NCBI GenBank assembly: GCA_029268225.1
Contig: JAJUGJ010000025.1
Span: 1-51,882 of the forward strand
From: Burkholderiales bacterium
Lineage (GTDB): Bacteria; Pseudomonadota; Gammaproteobacteria; Burkholderiales; Burkholderiaceae_C
Length of the DNA: 51,882 nucleotides
Direction: 5' to 3'
A model generated the notes under the pieces. It was not told the DNA's origin. It did no database searches and saw only the letters and a list, made by a program, of their open reading frames with translations. This document shows, piece by piece, positions 17,191 through 28,900 of this stretch (position 1 is the stretch's first letter; each line of letters begins with the position of its first letter). The position numbers and the translations under genes are program-made.

Positions 17191-18771
17191 TTATTCCCAC
17201 TCGATCGTGGCAGGCGGCTTGCTCGACACGTCATAAGCCACGCGGTTGATGCCGCGCACTTCATTGATGATGCGGCCGGATACCTTTTTGAGCAGGCTGT
17301 AAGGCAGTTCGGCCCAGTCGGCGGTCATGAAGTCGCTGGTCTGCACGGCACGCAGGGACACCACGTACTCGTAGGTGCGGCCGTCGCCCATCACGCCCAC
17401 GCTCTTGACCGGCAGGAACACGGTGAAAGCCTGGCTGGTCAGGTCGTACCAGCTCTTGCCGGTTTCGGGGTCGATGCAGTTGCGCAGCTCTTCGATGAAG
17501 ATGGCATCGGCACGCTTGAGCAGGTCGGCAAACTCGGGCTTGACCTCACCCAGGATGCGCACACCCAAGCCCGGGCCCGGGAAGGGATGACGGTAGACCA
17601 TGTCGTGCGGCAGGCCCAGGGCCACGCCCAGTTCGCGCACTTCATCCTTGAACAGCTCGCGCAGCGGCTCCAGCAGCTTCAGGCCCAGCGTTTCAGGCAG
17701 GCCGCCCACGTTGTGGTGGCTCTTGATGGTGGCCTTCTTGGTGTGCGTGCCGCCCGATTCCACCACGTCCGGGTAAATGGTGCCTTGCGCCAGCCACTTC
17801 GCGTTGCTCAGTTTCTTGGCCTCGGCCTGGAACACCTCCACGAACTCGCGGCCGATGATCTTGCGCTTTTGTTCCGGGTCGGTCACGCCCTTGAGGTGCC
17901 CCAGGAACTGGTCGGCGGCGTCGATGTGCACGACCTTGGCATGCAGACGGCCGGCGAACATCTCCATCACCATCTTGCCTTCGTTCAGGCGCAGCAGGCC
18001 GTGATCGACGAAGACGCAGGTCAGCTGGTCGCCAATGGCGCGGTGGATCAGGGCCGCAGCCACCGACGAGTCCACGCCACCCGACAGGCCCAGGATGACT
18101 TCTTCGTCACCCACCTGCTCGCGGATCTTGGCGACGGCTTCTTCGATGTAGTCGCCCATGATCCAGTCACCCTTGCAGCCGCTGATCTCGCGCACGAAGC
18201 GCGTCAGCATGGCGTGGCCTTGCACGGTGTGCGTGACCTCGGGGTGGAACTGCACGGCGTAGTAGTGCTTCTCTTCGTTGGCCATGCCGGCGATCGGGCA
18301 GCTGGGCGTCGAAGCCATCAGCTTGAAGCCGGGCGGCAGGGCCGTGACCTTGTCACCGTGGCTCATCCAGACCTTGAGCATGCCGTGGCCTTCGGGCGTG
18401 GCGAAGTCCTGGATGCCATCGAGCAGCTGGGTATGCCCGTGAGCACGTACTTCAGCGTAACCGAACTCGCGGGTGTCGCTCCACGACACTTCACCGCCCA
18501 GTTGGACGGCCATGGTCTGCATGCCGTAGCAGATGCCCAGCACGGGCACGCCGGCGTCCCACACCGCCTGCGGGGCACGCAGTTGGTGGTCTTCGTAGGT
18601 GCTGGCGTGGCTGCCCGACAGGATGATGCCCTTGGCGCCGAAGGACTTGATGAACTCGTCCGAGACGTCGTTGGGGTGGATCTCGCAGTAGACGTGGGCT
18701 TCGCGCACGCGGCGGGCGATCAGCTGGGTGACCTGGGAGCCGAAGTCGAGGATCAGGATCTTGTCATGCAT
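17191..18771 (-). CDS. guaA: GMP synthase (glutamine-hydrolysing)
   Basis: 526 residues, almost the same length as E. coli GuaA. It converts XMP, ATP and glutamine to GMP. The N-terminal class I glutamine amidotransferase has nucleophile C81 in LGICYGMQ and the histidine-glutamate of QFHPEVTHT. The ATP pyrophosphatase P-loop [15 protein letters not shown] follows, and the C-terminal dimerisation domain ends KPPATIEWE. The start at 18771 is the ATG directly before [11 protein letters not shown]; 17 upstream codons in frame do not fit the family. It is the last gene of a guaB-MFS-guaA cluster on the minus strand and is followed by a strong terminator. Confidence 0.97.
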   Translation of the reverse strand: MHDKILILDFGSQVTQLIARRVREAHVYCEIHPNDVSDEFIKSFGAKGIILSGSHASTYEDHQLRAPQAVWDAGVPVLGICYGMQTMAVQLGGEVSWSDTREFGYAEVRAHGHTQLLDGIQDFATPEGHGMLKVWMSHGDKVTALPPGFKLMASTPSCPIAGMANEEKHYYAVQFHPEVTHTVQGHAMLTRFVREISGCKGDWIMGDYIEEAVAKIREQVGDEEVILGLSGGVDSSVAAALIHRAIGDQLTCVFVDHGLLRLNEGKMVMEMFAGRLHAKVVHIDAADQFLGHLKGVTDPEQKRKIIGREFVEVFQAEAKKLSNAKWLAQGTIYPDVVESGGTHTKKATIKSHHNVGGLPETLGLKLLEPLRELFKDEVRELGVALGLPHDMVYRHPFPGPGLGVRILGEVKPEFADLLKRADAIFIEELRNCIDPETGKSWYDLTSQAFTVFLPVKSVGVMGDGRTYEYVVSLRAVQTSDFMTADWAELPYSLLKKVSGRIINEVRGINRVAYDVSSKPPATIEWE

Positions 18772-18833
18772 GGTGGAATCTCGGGGAATCAATCTGACGC
18801 AATGTGGATGCGGATCGTGCACGGGCCGCGGCT

Positions 18834-20093
18834 TCAGGCCTGGGCACGCCCGGCCAGGGCAGCGTCATGCGCATGGCGGGTCCGGCTGAAATAACGAAAA
18901 CCGATGACGGCCGCCACCCCTTGGATGGCCGCACACAGGTAAAACGGGATGCCGATGCGCCAGTCACCCTGCGGGTAGCTGGAGGCCACGGCCAGCAAGG
19001 GGGCAGCCAAGATGGGGCCCAGCATGGCAGCGATGCTGTTGAGCGACGATACGGCGCCCATGCTCTCGCCCTGGCGGCTCGGGTCCACGGCGTTGGCCAC
19101 CAGGCTTTGCAGGCCGGGTTGCACCATGTAGCCAAACACGTTGACGATGATGATGATGTACATCATCCAGCCCTGGGGCACCGCACCGTAGGCAAAGTAG
19201 CACAGGGTGGACGAGATCAGGCCGATGCTGACCAAACGGTGCAGCGGGATGTGCTTCTGGAACTGGCGCAGCAGCCCACCTTGCACGATGACCGCCATCA
19301 GACCGACCACGAACAAGGAGTAGCCGTTGTCCTTCGGGGTCCAGCCGAATTTGAACTCGGTGTAAAGGAACCAGATGGTGTGCAGGCAGAACTGCGCCAG
19401 GATCGACAGCCCCATCACCCACATCAGCTGTTCCACACCCTTCAGTTGGCGCAAACGGGCCAGCGAACTGAAAGGGTTGGTGCTCAAGAGCTTGAATTCG
19501 CGACGGCGCTCCAGCGGCAGCGATTCTGGCAGCACGAAGTAGCCGTACACCGCGTTGAGCAGCGTCAGGGAACCTGCCAGGAAGAAGGGCCAGTGAACGT
19601 CGATGTCGCCGAGCACTCCCCCCATCACCGGGCCCAGGATGAAGCCCAGGCCGAACATCGCGCCCAACAGGCCGTAGTTCTTGGCACGGTCTTTGGGTTC
19701 GGTGATGTCGGCCACATAGGCGTTGGCCACGGCAATGTTGGCGCACATGGCGCCGCCCATGATGCGCACCGCCAGCAGCATCCAGAAAGCACTGGCCAGG
19801 GCCGTGACGAAGAAGTTGATCGCCATGCCGACCAAGCCGAGCAACAGCACCGGACGGCGACCGTAGCGATCAGACAGCGCACCCAAAACAGGCGCGCTGA
19901 AGAACTGCGCAATGGCAAAGGCCGCTTGCGCGGCCCCGTATGCGAACGATGTGCCCGCCCCAGAGTCCATGAAGGACCCAATCAGCTTGGGCAGCACCGG
20001 TGCAATGATCCCGATCGACATCATGTCGAGCAGGACCGTCACCATGATGAATGGCATGGCCGCCTGGCGGCCGCTTGTCGAACCCATTGGCAT
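18834..20093 (-). CDS. TCR/Tet-like MFS transporter (DHA1 family)
   Basis: 419 residues with about twelve membrane helices. The MFS motif A between helices 2 and 3 reads [16 protein letters not shown]. The helix 1 region [22 protein letters not shown] is similar to TetA and related H+-driven efflux pumps. Sequence resemblance alone does not show tetracycline export. It sits between guaB (44 nt upstream) and guaA (62 nt downstream) on the same strand, so it is probably co-transcribed with purine synthesis. A role in exporting purines or purine analogues is an inference from this position. An ATG at 20087, with AGGA upstream, is an alternative start. Confidence 0.9.
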   Translation of the reverse strand: MPMGSTSGRQAAMPFIMVTVLLDMMSIGIIAPVLPKLIGSFMDSGAGTSFAYGAAQAAFAIAQFFSAPVLGALSDRYGRRPVLLLGLVGMAINFFVTALASAFWMLLAVRIMGGAMCANIAVANAYVADITEPKDRAKNYGLLGAMFGLGFILGPVMGGVLGDIDVHWPFFLAGSLTLLNAVYGYFVLPESLPLERRREFKLLSTNPFSSLARLRQLKGVEQLMWVMGLSILAQFCLHTIWFLYTEFKFGWTPKDNGYSLFVVGLMAVIVQGGLLRQFQKHIPLHRLVSIGLISSTLCYFAYGAVPQGWMMYIIIIVNVFGYMVQPGLQSLVANAVDPSRQGESMGAVSSLNSIAAMLGPILAAPLLAVASSYPQGDWRIGIPFYLCAAIQGVAAVIGFRYFSRTRHAHDAALAGRAQA

Positions 20094-20137
20094 CCTGTCA
20101 GTGGTTCAGAAAGGCGGCCGGCAAGGGCCAGAGCCCA

Positions 20138-21685
<1,548 letters not shown>

Positions 21686-21736
21686 TTACATTCATTCACG
21701 TGGATGATCTTTCGTCCATTGGCTAAACTGTTCGTC

Positions 21737-22264
21737 ATGAAATCTGCGCGCTACGCCCCCCACGTTCTGGCCCTGATCTTGTCCGCCGGTGCGGTCTTGT
21801 GCACACCGGCCCTGGCCAGCGGGCAGTGGAAATGGCGTGACGCCAATGGTTCCATTCAGTACAGCGACCGCCCTCCCCCGCAAGGCACGCCGGAATCGGC
21901 CATCTTGGCCAAGCCGCGCGCGAGCACTGCACGCATCGTGACGCCCCCCGTGGAATCCTCATCGGCCGCCGCAACGGGCAGTCGCTCGTCGTTGCAGACC
22001 GGCAAAGCCAGCGAAAACGAGTTGGATGCCAAACGCCGCAAGGACGAGGAAGAGCAGAGGGCCAAGCAGCAGGCAGAAGACGCAAAACAGGCCAAAGAGC
22101 GTGCCGAGAACTGCGAGCGTGCCAAGATTTACCAGCGCAACTTGAACGATGGCATCCGCATTTCGCGCACCAATGCCAAGGGCGAGCGAGAAATTCTGGA
22201 CGACACAGGGCGTGCAGAGGAAATGCGCCGTGCGCAAGACGCCATCCGTGCCAACTGCAAATAA
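21737..22264 (+). CDS. DUF4124-domain exported protein
   Basis: 175 residues. The signal peptide is MKSARYAPHVLALILSAGAV and onwards, ending near ALASG. It is followed by the DUF4124 hairpin QWKWRDANGSIQYSDRPPPQG. Residues ~85-135 are a strongly charged coiled coil (KRRKDEEEQRAKQQAEDAKQ). The C-terminal part, with CERAKIYQRNLNDGIRI, is found in related proteins of beta-proteobacteria. It is probably periplasmic and of unknown function. The open frame extends about 1.7 kb upstream, but that portion is antisense to guaB and is not coding. The start at 21737 is chosen for the signal peptide. It is divergent from guaB and ends at a terminator. Confidence 0.8.
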   Translation: MKSARYAPHVLALILSAGAVLCTPALASGQWKWRDANGSIQYSDRPPPQGTPESAILAKPRASTARIVTPPVESSSAAATGSRSSLQTGKASENELDAKRRKDEEEQRAKQQAEDAKQAKERAENCERAKIYQRNLNDGIRISRTNAKGEREILDDTGRAEEMRRAQDAIRANCK

Positions 22265-22303
22265 CGCAGCGTTTCGTTTGGCGCGACGGGCAAGTCGCTC
22301 GGA

Positions 22304-22330
22304 TCAGGCCCCTTTGAACGGGGCCTTTTT
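22304..22330 (+). terminator. Terminator of the DUF4124 gene, overlapping the rnfH end
   Basis: The stem GGCCCC (22307-22312) / GGGGCC (22320-22325) has a 7-nt loop and is followed by five T (22326-22330). The same bases encode the last residues and the stop codon of rnfH on the other strand. Confidence 0.88.
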
Positions 22331-22720
22331 GCTGCCCTTACCCTTCTGGAGACGTTGAGACCCCTTGGGCCACTTCTTCAGATGATCTTGATAGCGCAGG
22401 CGGCGCGCCTCTTTGGGATCCACCGTCAAGGGGCGAAGCAGTTCGATGCGATCCTGATCGCGCAGAACATGCCCCAAGCGCTCCTTGCGGCCCCAGACTC
22501 CCACTGCCCACCGTCCTGCTGACAACGCTTCAGGCGTGAGACCCGGCACTTGTGACATCAACCCACAGGCCAGCAGGGCATCCCTCACGGAGCTGCCTTG
22601 GTTCACCTGCAATCGCACCCGCTGCACGTGACGGGGTGCCACACTGACCGCGACCTCGACTGTGATCAAAGGGCGATCGACCGACAAAACTTCTGGCAGA
22701 GCGGACTCAGCGTGGACCAT
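22304..22720 (-). CDS. rnfH: RnfH-family ubiquitin-like protein
   Basis: 138 residues from [11 protein letters not shown]. The beta-grasp core runs ITVEVAVSV... to LRPLTVDPKEARRLRYQ, the family signature (UPF0125). A basic tail (KGKGSKK) extends beyond the usual length. The function is unsettled; the family is named for proximity to the Rnf complex in some bacteria and in others, as here, is paired with ratA. The start at 22720 overlaps the ratA end by 14 nt. An open frame up to 22768 is possible but lies inside ratA. The last codons form the terminator hairpin of the convergent DUF4124 gene. Confidence 0.88.
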   Translation of the reverse strand: MVHAESALPEVLSVDRPLITVEVAVSVAPRHVQRVRLQVNQGSSVRDALLACGLMSQVPGLTPEALSAGRWAVGVWGRKERLGHVLRDQDRIELLRPLTVDPKEARRLRYQDHLKKWPKGSQRLQKGKGSKKAPFKGA

Positions 22721-23186
22721 AGACCTGCTCGGCGCGTTTGACGAACGATTCGACGAAGGTGTTGGCAATGCGATCGAACACCGGGCTGACCACCAACGAC
22801 AGCGCCTTGCTCGAAAAAGCGTAGCTCAGTGAGAACTCCACCTTGCAAGCTGGCGCATCAGCAGGATCTGCAGAAGGATCGCCGGATTGGCCGGGCTTCT
22901 GAAGCGGCAGGAAGCGCCAAGTGCCCTCCAGCTTGGAGAATGGCCCATCCACCAGGTTCATGGTCACGCTGCGACCAGGGTCGTTGACGTTGCGTGTGGT
23001 GAAGGCCTGGCGCACACCGGCAATCGCAATGTGCACACGGGCGGTCACCCCGTCTTCATGAGTGTCGACAACCTCGGCGCGGTCGCACCAAGGAAGAAAT
23101 TGGGGGTAGTCTTGAACGCCGGTCACCAACCCATACATTTCACGGGGTGAGTACCAAAGCAAGACAGACTTGTGAACGTGCTTCAT
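22707..23186 (-). CDS. ratA: RatA/COQ10-like START-domain protein
   Basis: 159 residues. [28 protein letters not shown] is the conserved N-terminal stretch of the polyketide cyclase/START family that includes E. coli RatA and eukaryotic COQ10. The block [12 protein letters not shown] and the C-terminal helix with [17 protein letters not shown] follow. In the family literature RatA has been described as affecting 70S ribosome assembly, while COQ10 relatives bind ubiquinone; the sequence does not decide between these roles. It contains an insert [15 protein letters not shown]. It overlaps rnfH downstream and is divergent from smpB 46 nt away, a conserved neighbourhood in beta- and gamma-proteobacteria. 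Confidence 0.9.
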   Translation of the reverse strand: MKHVHKSVLLWYSPREMYGLVTGVQDYPQFLPWCDRAEVVDTHEDGVTARVHIAIAGVRQAFTTRNVNDPGRSVTMNLVDGPFSKLEGTWRFLPLQKPGQSGDPSADPADAPACKVEFSLSYAFSSKALSLVVSPVFDRIANTFVESFVKRAEQVYGPR

Positions 23187-23232
23187 AGAATGTCGGTATT
23201 TTAAAGACGCTGGCGAGCTGCCGCGCTACAAC

Positions 23233-23697
23233 ATGTCCATCGCAGAAAACAGAAAAGCCCATTTCAACTACCACATTGAGGAACGCTTCGAGGCGGGTGT
23301 GGTGCTGGAAGGGTGGGAAGTGAAGGCCATCCGCGAGGGACAGGTGCAGATGACCGACGGCTATGTCGTGATCAAGGATGGCGAGTTGTTCCTGATCGGA
23401 CTGCGCATCAATGCGCTGCGCTCGGCTTCGACCCATGTCAAGCCTGAAGCTGACCGCATCAAGAAGTTGCTGATGCACCGTGAGCAGATCCGTCGCCTGA
23501 TCGGCAAAACCGAGCAAAAGGGCTATACCTTGGTGCCGCTGAATCTGCACTGGAAGGGTGGACGCGTGAAGGCGGACATCGCGCTGGCCAAGGGCAAGGC
23601 TGAGCACGACAAGCGCAACACCATCAAGGATCGCGATTGGGAGCGTGAAAAGGGCCGTTTGATGAGACACAAAGTCTCATCCAGTCCGAAGGACTGA
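23233..23697 (+). CDS. smpB: SsrA-binding protein SmpB
   Basis: 154 residues. It binds tmRNA and brings it to stalled ribosomes for trans-translation. Conserved blocks are [65 protein letters not shown], and GKAEHDKR. The basic C-terminal tail [15 protein letters not shown] enters the decoding centre. The length is normal. It is divergent from ratA. The tmRNA gene ssrA is not in this window. It is convergent with pbpC with only about 10 nt between the stop codons. Confidence 0.97.
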   Translation: MSIAENRKAHFNYHIEERFEAGVVLEGWEVKAIREGQVQMTDGYVVIKDGELFLIGLRINALRSASTHVKPEADRIKKLLMHREQIRRLIGKTEQKGYTLVPLNLHWKGGRVKADIALAKGKAEHDKRNTIKDRDWEREKGRLMRHKVSSSPKD

Positions 23698-23707
23698 GAC
23701 TGACCTC

Positions 23708-25903
23708 TCAGCGTTTTGCGCCAGGCTTCACACTCGCTCCTCGCACCTCGAAACGGACCTCATCCATCAAACCGCCTTGCGGATTGCGCAAGCTCAGAAC
23801 GTGGCGCCCAGGCCACGGCTGCCACCGCGTGAGGGTCGCCGCCCCCAGTCGTTTGCCGTTGAGCCACCATTGCGCCTCGCGATGCGTGGTACGCAAATTG
23901 ATCCGTTGGGCGTGCGGGGGCATGTCAGGGTCCAGAGCAAAGATGGCCCCCGGCGGTGGCGACTGGATGGCACGCGCGGCCCCCTGCCCTGCCTGAGTCT
24001 GCGCCAAAGACCAGATGGCTTGCTCGGTTCCGGCGAGGAACACTTCGTGCCTGGGGGGTTCCACCATTTCCGACTCCGTCGGGTTAATGGAGACATCGAA
24101 CCTGATCGGCAGACGCACCACGTTGGCCGGACGGACAGGCGCCAAGGATGGCTGGGTGCGGTGCAACTCACGCACCAGAGCGCCCCAGATGGGCGCCGCC
24201 CCGGAGACCCCGCTGACGTTACGCATGGGGCTGCCGCTGGCATTGCCCACCCACACACCCACGGTGTAACGACTGGTATAGCCCACACACCAGTTGTCTC
24301 GCATGTCCTTGCTGGTGCCGGTTTTGACGGCAGCGAAGCCACGGGTCGCCAGAACACTGTCCAAACCAAAGGTCAACGCCCGGGCCGTGTTGTCTGCCAG
24401 GATGTCACTCACCAGGTAAGCGACGTCAGCCGCCAGAACACGACGGGGCTGTGCAGATGTTGACTTGTCTTGCGCAGGCGGTGACGCATGCCATCGCGTC
24501 GGTGACCAGATGCCGCCATTGGCCAGGGCGCGATACGCATTGCTCAGGTCGTGCAAGGTGACTTCGGCGCTGCCCAAGGCCAGACCTGGGCCATAGTAGC
24601 CGCCGGGCTCGCGCAGGTTCAGCCCCAGATCATTCAGCTGCTGTGCCAATTGGTCGGGGCCCAGCATGGCCCCCGCGCGGACGGCCGGAACGTTCAGGCT
24701 GTTACCCAGGGCCGTGCGGACGCTCACCCAACCTCGGAAACGTCGGTCGTAGTTTTGAGGGATGTAGAGGCCGGCTCCCGTTGGCAACTGCACCGGGGCG
24801 TCGTGCAACAAGCTGGCTGGCGTGAGCAAGCGCTGCGCAAACGCTTGGGCGTACACAAAGGGCTTCAGGGTGGAGCCGGGCTGACGGCGTGCCAGCACCG
24901 CATCGACATGGCTGGCTTGGGACAACTCTCCGCTGCCCCCCACCCAGGCGAGCACCTCACCCGATCGGTTATCGAGCACGATGACGGCACCGTCTTCGAC
25001 GCCCTGCGAGGACAGTTCTGTCAGATGCTGACGCAGCAGCTCACGCGCAAGACGCTGCCACCGGGCATCCAGGCTGGTGGCGAATTGGGTCGTTGCCGAA
25101 GGCGTTTGCTGGATCGCCAACCTTGCGAGATGTGGTGCAAGTTGCTCGCCCAACATGGCTGAGCCCTTTTGCGCCAAGGCGACCGAGGTGAGGAGGTCAA
25201 TGCCCTGGCAAGAACGTTGCTGCAGGGTGAGCACCTGGCAGGCGCGCCGCACCACCACCCCAGCCGGGGCGTTCGGGCTGCGAACCAGCGCCGCGGCGAT
25301 CGCGGCTTCCTGCGCGTCCAGGCCACTGGGGTGCTTGCGAAACAAGGTCTGGCTCATGGCGGACAGACCCACCATCTCGCCTCGGAAGGGCACCAGGTTG
25401 AGATAGGCTTCCAGAATCTGGCTCTTGTACCAGTGCCGCTCTAGCTGACTTGCATGCCAAGCCTGACTGGCCTTCTGGGTCCAACTTCGACGCGCAGCGC
25501 CAAGCGTTTGCGCTTCGCTGAGCAGTCCAGCCAATTGCATGGTGACGGTGGAAGCCCCACGGGTGCGTTGGTTCCAGAGATTGGCCCAGGCACTCCCAGC
25601 CACGGCCTGCCAATCCACGCCACTGTGCTGCCAGAATCGCTGGTCTTCCGACAACACGATGGCCGTTCGCATGGCAGGGGACACATCAGCCAGATTCACC
25701 CACGGCAGTCGGCGCACCGTCAGGTCGCGCCGCGTGGTGTGCAAGACGTGTCCGTGCCGGTCGAGCAGCATCAGTTCACTGGACTGATGGGTCGCGCGCA
25801 CTTGCTGAAAGCTGGGCAATGGGGAGGCATGTGCCGATGCCGTGAAGCCGCAGAGGCCCCAGGCCGAGGCCGACAGCGCCAGCACAAATGCGGCCTTGAT
25901 CAA
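23708..25903 (-). CDS. pbpC: Penicillin-binding protein 1C
   Basis: 731 residues of a class A PBP. The signal-anchor is at the N terminus. The glycosyltransferase domain has catalytic E86 in LSEDQRFWQHSGVDW and GASTVTMQLA. The transpeptidase domain has S344-x-x-K347 (PGSTLKPF), S402-x-N404 (GNSLN) and K527-T-G (VKTGTSKDMRDNW). A C-terminal PBP1C beta-domain ends the protein (ALDPDMPPHAQRINL). The ATG overlaps the TGA of the alpha-2-macroglobulin gene, so the two are coupled. This pairing is widespread, and the proposed logic is that PBP1C repairs the wall where the macroglobulin traps an invading protease. It is convergent with smpB. Confidence 0.95.
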   Translation of the reverse strand: MIKAAFVLALSASAWGLCGFTASAHASPLPSFQQVRATHQSSELMLLDRHGHVLHTTRRDLTVRRLPWVNLADVSPAMRTAIVLSEDQRFWQHSGVDWQAVAGSAWANLWNQRTRGASTVTMQLAGLLSEAQTLGAARRSWTQKASQAWHASQLERHWYKSQILEAYLNLVPFRGEMVGLSAMSQTLFRKHPSGLDAQEAAIAAALVRSPNAPAGVVVRRACQVLTLQQRSCQGIDLLTSVALAQKGSAMLGEQLAPHLARLAIQQTPSATTQFATSLDARWQRLARELLRQHLTELSSQGVEDGAVIVLDNRSGEVLAWVGGSGELSQASHVDAVLARRQPGSTLKPFVYAQAFAQRLLTPASLLHDAPVQLPTGAGLYIPQNYDRRFRGWVSVRTALGNSLNVPAVRAGAMLGPDQLAQQLNDLGLNLREPGGYYGPGLALGSAEVTLHDLSNAYRALANGGIWSPTRWHASPPAQDKSTSAQPRRVLAADVAYLVSDILADNTARALTFGLDSVLATRGFAAVKTGTSKDMRDNWCVGYTSRYTVGVWVGNASGSPMRNVSGVSGAAPIWGALVRELHRTQPSLAPVRPANVVRLPIRFDVSINPTESEMVEPPRHEVFLAGTEQAIWSLAQTQAGQGAARAIQSPPPGAIFALDPDMPPHAQRINLRTTHREAQWWLNGKRLGAATLTRWQPWPGRHVLSLRNPQGGLMDEVRFEVRGASVKPGAKR

Positions 25904-28900
25904 GGAGAAACCTCCACCACGGCATTGGGGATTTCGCCAAAAGTTTCGGGGGCGTACATGGCCTCAACCCGTGTCGAAGGCAGCTGGAAGCGGCCCGGGT
26001 TGTTCAGACGAACCGTGTACTCGACCACATGCCGCCCCTTGGGCAGGTAGTCAAAGTAGGCGCGATAGCCATCAAAGGCCCGCTCAATGTACGTCGGCCA
26101 AACACCCTCGCCTCGCTCACCCGCAGCGGCCAATGCACTGTCACGTCCCAAGCCGCTGCCCAGGACTGTGGCGCCACCCGGAACAGGGTCGTTGACGACC
26201 ACCCAGGTCATGTCGGACTGGGCGTCGATCTCCAAGCGCACGCGCAATACCGTGCCTCGTCCGTATGCCTTGCCGCCTGGTGCGGCCTGAGGACCGACAT
26301 CTTGAATGCGGATCGACTTGCGGATGGCGTAGCCTGCCTGCAGTGGCGCCTTCAAAGGCACCGCTGCCAAGGCCTGAACGGTCAGCCAGGGGCGACCCGC
26401 CCCCTCATGCTGGACCTCCAAGGACGAAACAGCGGCAGTTCGGGATGCCACGGCCGCTGCCCAAGGCAGGCTCAGGTCGCCCTTGTGTGGCCCGCTCGCC
26501 CATTGATGGGCGCGAGTCTGACCGCCGAGACTGGCACGCGTCACGCCGCTGACCGGCACCTTCTCGAACCGTTGTGCGAACTTGTCCAGCGCCAGCGAAG
26601 CCCACAGGTTGGCATGTGTGCTCAGCCATGCGCCATGACGCTGCCGCGCCAGCGCGCCGACCACCATCCTGGGCAGATCTTCTTGCCAGGCGGGTCGGTT
26701 CAACACGGCCAGGATCATGCGTGCTGCATTGGCGTCCGGACTGTCCATGATCCACCACCAGAAGTCATCCGCCTCGGTGGAGAAACCCAGCGTTGTGCCG
26801 GCAAAAGTCATGCGACTGCGCAGGACCTGCTCGGCCTCAAGCAGCCTCTGATCTCGCGCGGGCACGGTGGACACACGTTGCAGAATGTTGAACCAGTTGA
26901 TGAGCGCCGCCGTGGGCCACTGCTGAGGCGCAATCGACACGGTGTCCAGCATGCGGGCATCGGCCCGGCCGTAACGAGACAGGGCCTCGATGGCGGCCAG
27001 CCGCCGCACATCGTTCATCACGCTGCGCCGCGGGCCGGCGGGCGACCAAACCTGACGTTGCACACGGCCTTGCACGTAGGCAGCCAGGCCCTGCAGCATG
27101 GCCTCGCGGGCCTGGTCTGGCAGTGCAAACCCGGCTTCATGGCTCACGGCCAAGATGTGCGCCGTCAGGTAATCGGTGCCTTGCCCGCTCATGCCGGCCA
27201 TGGGCGGAAAATAACTGGCCAGACCATCGGCATCCAGGTAACTGGGCAGCTGCCGGGTGATGTCTGCCCACAAGGTGGCGTCATGCAGGCCGACGGCCTT
27301 GGCCACCTTTTGCTCCAGGCACACATAGGGATACTGCTGAAAATAGCGACGCAGCCCCGGCAGATCACTGGTCAGTGTGGCTTGCAACCCCAGCTGGATG
27401 CCGCCGCGCGCTTGGCGAGTTGTGCCAACTGCATCGGTGAGCGCATCGGCAGGAGGGGCAACCGGCAAACTGTATGGCCCGGTCAATTGGGTGAGCGTGG
27501 CTTGCATCACCCGCACGGGCACCGCAGGCATCACCTGCTGCATCAGCTTGACGCGATCACTCACGCCCGCCTTGCCGGAGGCCACGACTGAGCCTTCCCA
27601 GTTCAGTTGTCGAACGCCGACGGGCACGTCCACGGGCCAACGCAACTCGCGCGCGCTGTCGGCGGGCAGCTCCACTTCCTGAGAAGGCAAGCTCAGGGTG
27701 GCAGCTGCAGCCGCGGTGCCGGCGGCATCGTCACGCTCAGTTTGCGCAGCCAACTTGGCCTGAACACGCAAAGGCTGAGAGGTCGTGTTGCGCAGCGTGA
27801 AGATGGCTTCGAAGCGATCCCCCTCACGCACCAGAGGCGGCAGCCCCGGCAGCATCTGCAGATCCTGGGTGATGCGGATGGTGGACGCGCCCGTGCCGAA
27901 ACGAGAAAGTCCGGAACTGGCCACAGCCACCAGGCGGAAGCTGGTCAACGAATCGTTGATCGGAACCTGAACCAACCCCTCCCCTCGGGCATCCAGTTTG
28001 ACACTGCCTTGCCAAAGCAAAAGCGTATCGAAGAGCTCGCGTGTGGCGCCAGTGCCCCCGCCACCTCCAGCTGCGACTGCCTTACGGCCGTAGTGACGGC
28101 GCCCAACGATCTCGTTCTGAGCGGTGCTTGTCTCCACGCCCCAGGCGCGCTCTTGCAACACAGCATCGAGAAGCTTCCAGGAATCATTGTCGGACAGCGC
28201 CAGCAAGGACTCGTCCACCGCGGCAAAAGCGAAGTCGCCTTGAACCGGTTGCCCCTGATGAGTGACACGCACCTTGACCTTGGCTGTCTGACGAACAGCA
28301 TACTGGAATTTTTCAGGCGTGACGTCCACCTTCAACTCGTGCTCGGCCGTCCCGATGCGCAACGCGGCCACACCCAGCTTGTAGGCTGGCTTGGACAAAT
28401 CGACCATGGCCGTGGGCGCCTGGTATTCACGCCCCTCGTACCAGAAAGCCTTGGCCCACTCGATGGGAGAACGCCAACCCCACGTGAAGAAGCTGTACCA
28501 AGGCACTTCACGGATGCGTCCGCGCAAGGCCATCACGCTGACATACACATTGGGCGCCCAGCTTTGCAGTTCGCCATCCGAGCCCACCTTGGCTTTCGGA
28601 ATGGGCAACTCGATGACCGGGGCCTTCCCGGTCAGGGTCATCACACGTTGCTCCAAGATGCCTTCGCGCTCGACCGACACCAGCACGGTGGCTTCGCGGA
28701 ATGGCATGCGCACCTGCAGGCGAGCGGTCTCGCCAGGCTCATAACGCTGCTTCTCCGGCAACACGTCCATCCGGTCGTCGTTGTCCTGACTGAACCACAA
28801 CTCGCCTTGGCGCGTGACCCAGACGGTGGTGGCCACCTGCACACGGCGTTGGGTACTGTCCTTCGCCTGCGCAATCAACTCGATCTCGCCGGCCTCGTCC

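Noticed and set aside
17125..18894. Open frame of 589 codons on the plus strand across guaA
   Set aside because: Antisense shadow of guaA with biased composition and no recognised domain.
18834..20093. Calling the MFS gene a tetracycline resistance determinant
   Set aside because: Similarity to Tet-type pumps covers general MFS motifs only; nothing in the sequence or its neighbourhood indicates drug resistance.
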